From Setaria digitata (lineage: Eukaryota > Nematoda > Chromadorea > Rhabditida > Setariidae): 64,000 nt of DNA. Under the pieces are notes generated by a model that ran no database searches, had not been told where the DNA came from, and saw nothing but the letters and a program-made list of their open reading frames with translations. A program made the position numbers and the translations under genes. Positions within the stretch are counted from its first letter, which is position 1. Every line of letters starts with the position of its first letter. Below, in pieces: positions 60,402 to 64,000 of this stretch. Where the stretch lies: the NCBI GenBank assembly GCA_003640385.1, contig RCAB01000242.1, forward strand, positions 30,601 through 94,600, written 5' to 3'.

Positions 60402-63400
60402 TTTCCTTTTTTTCGTTTTTTTTCTTTTTTTTTTTTTTTTTTTTACAACAAATTCGAAAGTCCTGCACGATGTTTCAGTGGTGATAGAATCCGGAAAAAA
60501 AAAAACCTGAAACTGTTTAAAATTGCAAAAAGTTCGATAAAAAATTACTTTATTTAAGAATTTGAAAAATTTTCAGTCATTTCCAATTAATTAATAGTAT
60601 CATAAATAAATTACGAATTATTTAATTTGTACAAGAAAATTTAGGTATTTTGTTTGTTTCGAATTAATGAAAATCAATCAATTTGTTTAACAGATTAAAA
60701 GTTATGTTGTGTTGTTAGTCGATGAATTCATTCATTTAAATCAAATATTTTGAAACGAAAAACTTCTATGAAAATAAAATTGTATAGGGCGATATTTAAA
60801 TCAGTATGATTCACTGTGAATGCATACATTTTTGCTGCTATCATTTAATCTACCATCTATACCAGTTATCAAATTAGTAATGATAACGAGTAGAATGCTG
60901 CCTGTTAGCTTAAAAGTTACCTATTGAAGTATAGCCGTATTCAAATTTCAAGCATATTTTAGATTAATTAATCATTAAAAAGACCTAATAGGAAGAGTAG
61001 CAAAATTGATGATTGAAAAGAAGATGATAGAGCATAAAGAGAAGGAGAAATTTCTAAATGAAATAATAGTTAACAGTGTTATCAGTGATTGGGCTATGAG
61101 CTTCATCTTTCATTGCTTCTTTTCAGCTAATCAATCAATATGATACTTTTATGCGATCATTTTTACAAATATAACATCGATTACAGAATTGATAAATTTT
61201 CAGAAATGTAACGAAAATTTGATAAAAAGAATTAACAAGAAATAAAGATGAAAGAAATGTGTGCGGTGGGTGATATTTCACTATAGATTTTGGTCCGAAT
61301 ATTGATAAAATCACGATTCATTGATAACAATTTAATGGTTGTAGTTCTTTTTTAAGCTTTCCAATTATGCATACTATGCGTTAAGTGCGAAAATTTTGTA
61401 ATTAATTTTGATAGTTTTTTTTGAATCTAACTAATAACAATTCTATTTCTAGCTTATTTAGCAATCTAGTTGATAAAAATTCTATTCCTAGTTCATTTAT
61501 CCTTAAGAATGGAAATTTTCTACAGCTAACTTTTCACATTTAACAAAACTCCTTCTTCATTTCTTTAACATCATTAATTTTATAATGCCTGAAGTGTTTT
61601 AATTGAAATACTTATTACTAATAGTAAATTTCAATCAAATATCATTTATTTAAATTAAAAAATAAATTAAAACATGCATAATGTTAAACTTGGAAATTAG
61701 AACGACAAGAATGTTGAAAGAAAGGAATTGTTGTGAACATTCTAACTAAGTCTAAATTTTAACTCTTAAGCAAATGGATGATGAAACAGTTTGAGTAGAC
61801 TAAGAGTGAAAGGCATTGTTGTGAACATTCTAACTAACTAGGTCTGAATTTTAGCTCTTAAGCAAATGGATGATGAAACATTTTGGGTAGACTAAGACTG
61901 AAAGGCATGCAAGCAAGCAAGCAGAATTGTATTTATGCAAACATTCAAATGCATCGACGGCAACTGTTCGCCATGTTCTATGCAAGCAAATGAAATTCCA
62001 CCTGCACATTTGTAAATGATTCACAGGAAGGGAACACTTCGCAGTGTTGAAGTTTCGTCAGCTTACGTTGCTTAGATGGATCACGTACGACTCTCTTACG
62101 TGATGCTTTCAGACGCTCGGCTATCACGTTGATGACTGTTGCAAGCAGTCATTCAGCACAGGCAAAATAACATGAAGCATTTGTTTGTTGTATGAAAAAT
62201 TATGGAAAGTATGAAATGAAATCCTTTTTTTTCTTTCTTTGTCATACGCAAAAAAAAAAAAAAAAAAAAAAAAAAGTAAGAAAATTGAAATTGTCTTAGC
62301 TAGCGTAAATGTAAGCGAGAATGATTTAACTTCATTTTTGGGAATTTTTAATTAGCATAATTAAGATGGCATTTTTTTTTCTGAGGTCATTTGTTTTTAA
62401 GTTTCTGAGCATAGGTAACTACAAAATTAATAGTTATAAATTGTTAATAAAGCTTCTAATTAACTCATTTAATTTGTAAAAAAAAGAAATATTTGATATA
62501 AGAATGATATATATATCAATTGATTACAAAAGCAAAATGTTAAAAATGTTCAACAACGATAAATTGCTCTAATTCATTTCAGTTCCCTCCAATCTATGCT
62601 CAAATTGCAATTAATTTTAAAAGTGAGAAATTGAATTACTTGGCAAGATTAAATTTGAAATACCAGTGCTGAATGCAACCTCACATTTAGTAATTAAAAT
62701 TTCTGAAATTTAAACTATGAATCATTTTGTTATTAAAAGGAAAGACAAAAACATTTGATAGTTATTGCTTCTAAATTACTTATTATTCTTTTTATTTAAT
62801 CGATTTGGTATTAATTAAATTTTCATTTAAAACAATCGCTAACAGTTATCGATGCAATAAAATGTCAAGATTAGAGATACATATACACTTCTTTTTTTTT
62901 AAGTTAGAAAAACAGTTGAAAATATCAATTTTGTCGGTGTGATGTCAATTTCTGTGGGAAGAAATTAATTATTCAAATATTCAAATAATAAGAAGGATAA
63001 ATTTTAAAAATTTCAATTTCATAATATTGAAAATTGATGAAATTAACATATATAATAATTGATCGATAATTGGGCAAGCACTTCATAATACGTAGAATGT
63101 TTGCATTCTTTCGATTACTCATTAAATAAATATATCTCTCAAGTAAATAATTATTCCTGCAACAGGTATGATATTTCTAAAGACTCCTTCATCAATTTAC
63201 AATTGTTTTGATGGCTAAAATTAAAATTTATTAAAATGATAAGAAATTAATTTACATGTAAAAAAGTACACATATCGATTATCACTGCTAATCTCAACCA
63301 ATATAATCAATGTATCACTTAACAGTAGCTAATCAGTCTCACCACTTTTCTTTTCTTTTTCTTTATATGATAAGAGGAAAAAAAAAAAAAAAAAGTCAGT

Positions 63401-64000
63401 TTTTGAATAAAAAGAATTAATTAGCGTTTACTTGCCAAAAATTTTTTTGCTTAAATTTTAAATATAATGAATTGGAAGGAAGATAGAGAGACAAGTGGTG
63501 AAGAAGAAGTCTGCGATATTTTGTATGCTTAGAGGTTTAATGATGGTCAATTGTGGCACTCCTCTCTAATACATACTTAAGTAAACAAGTGAACATTGCT
63601 GCCTAGACTGAAACACTCATCGTTAGCCTAGTCCTACAACTGCAATCAGAGCTTTTATTAATGATAGACATTAATCCGCTTCATGATGTATGCTTAATTA
63701 AATTAATTTGTAATGATATGCTATAAAAGAAGGCGATGAAGGTAGCATTTTTGTTCACTCAATTAACAATGATCCTCAATATTAGATTACAGGTTGAGTA
63801 ACAAGAGCTAAAGAGAAAAAATAAAAATATAGAAAAAAAAAAAAGGAGGAATAGAATGAATTTAGCAACCAACAGTTGGACTGGACGAATGTGCTAGAAG
63901 TAAAAAATTACATACATGTAATTAATAATAATTTGTATATGCATATTTTATAAAAATAATATGTGCAGTTAATTTAAATGCATGTATATATTAAAACTTG
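60402..64000. other. Gene-poor right end of the window
   Basis: About 3.6 kb of AT-rich DNA, with a poly-T run at about 60421-60444, a poly-A run at about 62251-62276 and an imperfect tandem duplication at 61720-61899. No ORF with domain or splice support. A short ORF at 63736 is discussed in the findings. Confidence 0.6.
61720..61899. repeat. Imperfect tandem duplication, units of 88 and 92 bp
   Basis: Unit 61720-61807 is followed directly by unit 61808-61899, similar except for a four-base insertion and several substitutions; the beginning of a third unit (GAAAGGCATG) starts at 61900. Non-coding. Confidence 0.85.

Noticed and set aside
1..64000. tRNA, rRNA, CRISPR arrays, full-length transposons and snoRNAs in ribosomal-protein introns
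   Set aside because: None could be supported by eye; a tRNAscan, snoRNA and repeat-library search would be needed to exclude small or diverged copies.

Overview
This window looks like nuclear DNA of a filarial (clade III parasitic) nematode. It is strongly AT-rich with many A/T homopolymers. Its genes are split by short to medium spliceosomal introns, and most start codons sit just behind a T-rich stretch ending in AG, the usual form of a spliced-leader acceptor. The best-matching families are animal and often nematode genes. One gene is a bacterial-type ferrochelatase carrying eukaryotic introns, a laterally acquired gene known from Brugia and other animal-parasitic nematodes. The species cannot be fixed from this sequence.

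I rebuilt sixteen protein-coding genes by hand, checking ex­on phases and, where the family is recognised, similarity. From left to right: the 3' end of a syntaxin 7/12-type Qa-SNARE (+); a PWWP protein with two Cys/Trp zinc-like modules (-); the ciliary IFT-B protein DYF-1/IFT70/TTC30 (-) with an RFX X-box upstream; FAM76 (-); ribosomal protein S17 (+); a CABLES-type cyclin-box protein (-); an SR splicing factor (-); a LysM-domain protein (+); ribosomal protein L4 (-); an unrecognised coiled-coil protein (+); UBXN1 (+); DEK (-); the HD-domain hydrolase MESH1/HDDC3 (+); an unrecognised 399-residue protein with a Cys-rich block and a coiled coil (-); ferrochelatase (+); and a small Cys-rich single-pass membrane protein (-). 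The last 3.6 kb hold no gene I can support.

The genes are mostly housekeeping and chromatin/RNA functions (PWWP protein, DEK, SR factor, FAM76, RPS17, RPL4), with trafficking and quality control (syntaxin, UBXN1), cilium assembly (DYF-1), nucleotide metabolism (MESH1) and haem synthesis (ferrochelatase). No pathway cluster or operon with short spacing is evident. Divergent pairs that may share promoter DNA are SR factor/LysM, RPL4/coiled-coil, DEK/MESH1 and the 399-residue gene/ferrochelatase. Three single 'n' bases at 22.1, 23.5 and 25.4 kb each separate two near-identical copies of flanking sequence, which looks like unmerged contig ends at and just upstream of the CABLES locus.

The strongest points for follow-up are the intact, intron-bearing ferrochelatase of bacterial type, the perfect X-box in front of dyf-1, the PWWP plus CXXC-like architecture, and two introns that only keep frame with GC-AG splice sites.
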